In this document: piece after piece, positions 18,977 to 19,542 of the stretch
How positions within the stretch are numbered: position 1 is the first letter of the stretch
How the letters are laid out: each line of letters starts with the position of its first letter
Assembly (NCBI GenBank): GCA_016205905.1
Contig: JACQSP010000050.1
Span: 1-19,542, forward strand
Length of the DNA stretch: 19,542 nucleotides
DNA from: Candidatus Woesearchaeota archaeon
GTDB lineage: Archaea; Nanobdellota; Nanobdellia; Woesearchaeales; DSVV01
Direction of reading: 5' to 3'
The notes under the pieces: generated by a model
Database searches by the model: none
What the model was told of the DNA's origin: nothing
The model's input: the letters and a program-made list of their open reading frames with translations, nothing else
Position numbers and translations under genes: made by a program

Positions 18977-19513
18977 TCACTTAAACAAATTCTTTAGGAA
19001 TTCAATAATTCTTTGAATTAATCCTTTTTGGGGAGTGGCTTCTGGAAGTGGCGCTGCTTCTTGTACAGTAGTTGATTCGGAAACATTAATAATATCTGTC
19101 TCTTGCAGATTCTGCTGCGCATTATCTGTTGAAGCACTTGGAGAAACAACTATTTTGATTTCTTTCTTTTTTTCAGTTTCTTTAGGGGCTTTCACGTCAA
19201 TAAATGCCTCACAGTAAACAGAGTTGCCTGTCTTGGTTCTTATTGCAAAAGCTTTTTTTACAAATATAGTGACGTCTTTTGTCCCGTCTTTGTGGTCTTT
19301 CCAGATAACCTTGCCTTCACCATCTATTGTAAAGATACATTCATTATCACTTGTCACATCAACAAGCACAATTTTATGGTTTTCCACCATTAAAAGCTCG
19401 TTTTTGTTTTCAAAGATATGGTATGTGTCAGCAGATACAAAAATGCTGAATATGATTAATGAAATGACTGCTGCAGCAAAAAAGGTTATTTTCTTTAAGT
19501 TTTCACTTTGCAT
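18977..19513 (-). CDS. Exported protein with beta-rich domain and amphipathic C-terminal helix
   Basis: A 178-residue exported protein of unknown family. A signal peptide covers 1-28 (KK then FFAAAVISLIIFSIFVSA, likely cut before DTYHIF). Residues 30-108 look beta-rich with two cysteines, C59 and C101, that could form a disulphide. Residues 110-162 are a disordered Glu/Lys then Ser/Thr/Ala/Pro linker. The last 15 residues, GLIQRIIEFLKNLFK, form an amphipathic helix that could touch the membrane or a partner. Similar R-I-x2-F-x-K-x-L-F endings occur, as I recall, on many exported proteins of DPANN archaea. A strong ribosome-binding site supports the ATG at 19513. It is upstream of mre11 on the same strand with a 70-base gap. 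Confidence 0.8.
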   Translation of the reverse strand: MQSENLKKITFFAAAVISLIIFSIFVSADTYHIFENKNELLMVENHKIVLVDVTSDNECIFTIDGEGKVIWKDHKDGTKDVTIFVKKAFAIRTKTGNSVYCEAFIDVKAPKETEKKKEIKIVVSPSASTDNAQQNLQETDIINVSESTTVQEAAPLPEATPQKGLIQRIIEFLKNLFK

Positions 19514-19515
19514 GT

Positions 19516-19525
19516 TCTCACCACC
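19516..19525 (-). promoter_or_regulatory. Strong ribosome-binding site of the exported-protein gene
   Basis: GGTGGTGAGA on the minus strand, 2 nt from the ATG at 19513 counting from its end and about 6 nt from its GGTG core. TATA-like DNA (TATATAATCTATATAA) runs to the window edge, so the promoter is incomplete in view. Confidence 0.6.
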
Positions 19526-19542
19526 ATTATATAGATTATATA

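Overview
The window looks like chromosomal DNA from an AT-rich archaeon, probably of the small-genome DPANN type (Woesearchaeota/Pacearchaeota-like). The evidence is an archaeal elongation factor 1-beta next to a four-CxxC zinc-finger protein, an RNA 3'-terminal phosphate cyclase, an archaeal Mre11, and archaeal core promoters. Many TATA boxes are centred about 26-29 nt before a start codon, which suggests leaderless mRNAs. The lineage is inferred; no rRNA or tRNA gene is visible.

Layout. (1) 1-3980 is an accessory block. A complete insertion sequence (15-1157, 20-bp imperfect terminal repeats, 6-bp target duplication AACTGT) splits a decayed N-terminus of a metallo-beta-lactamase-fold RNase-like gene. 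It is followed by a DUF2779 protein that fuses a PD-(D/E)XK/Fe-S nuclease to a DEDDy-type exonuclease. Then comes a nucleotidyltransferase (MNT) plus HEPN pair behind two identical-half-site palindromes spaced 21 bp. (2) 3981-6872 holds an endonuclease III-like (COG2231) glycosylase, an orphan regulator-type domain, a Gln-rich coiled-coil protein and an unknown protein. (3) 6873-10060 is an envelope region: a zinc-ribbon protein (minus strand), then on the plus strand signal peptidase II, a large surface-type protein with a duplicated helical domain and C-terminal membrane anchor, and a lipobox-bearing lipoprotein. (4) 10100-15300 is mostly housekeeping: a possible leaderless micro-ORF, rtcA, a DUF2000 protein, an 832-residue coiled-coil protein with five internal repeats, the zinc finger and aEF-1beta. 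(5) 15439-19542 holds an unknown protein, a tail-to-tail PIN toxin/ribbon-helix-helix antitoxin pair, an Mre11 nuclease with 54-bp tandem repeats in its linker and no rad50 in view, and an exported protein with an amphipathic C-terminal helix.

How the parts fit. The three plus-strand envelope genes may be linked, because signal peptidase II is uncommon in archaea and a candidate substrate lies two genes away. The MNT-HEPN pair and the PIN-RHH pair both carry operator-like repeats at their promoters, as autoregulated toxin-antitoxin modules do. The DUF2779 nuclease beside the MNT-HEPN pair and an insertion sequence could be a small defence block, but that is inference from neighbourhood only. 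No CRISPR array was seen.
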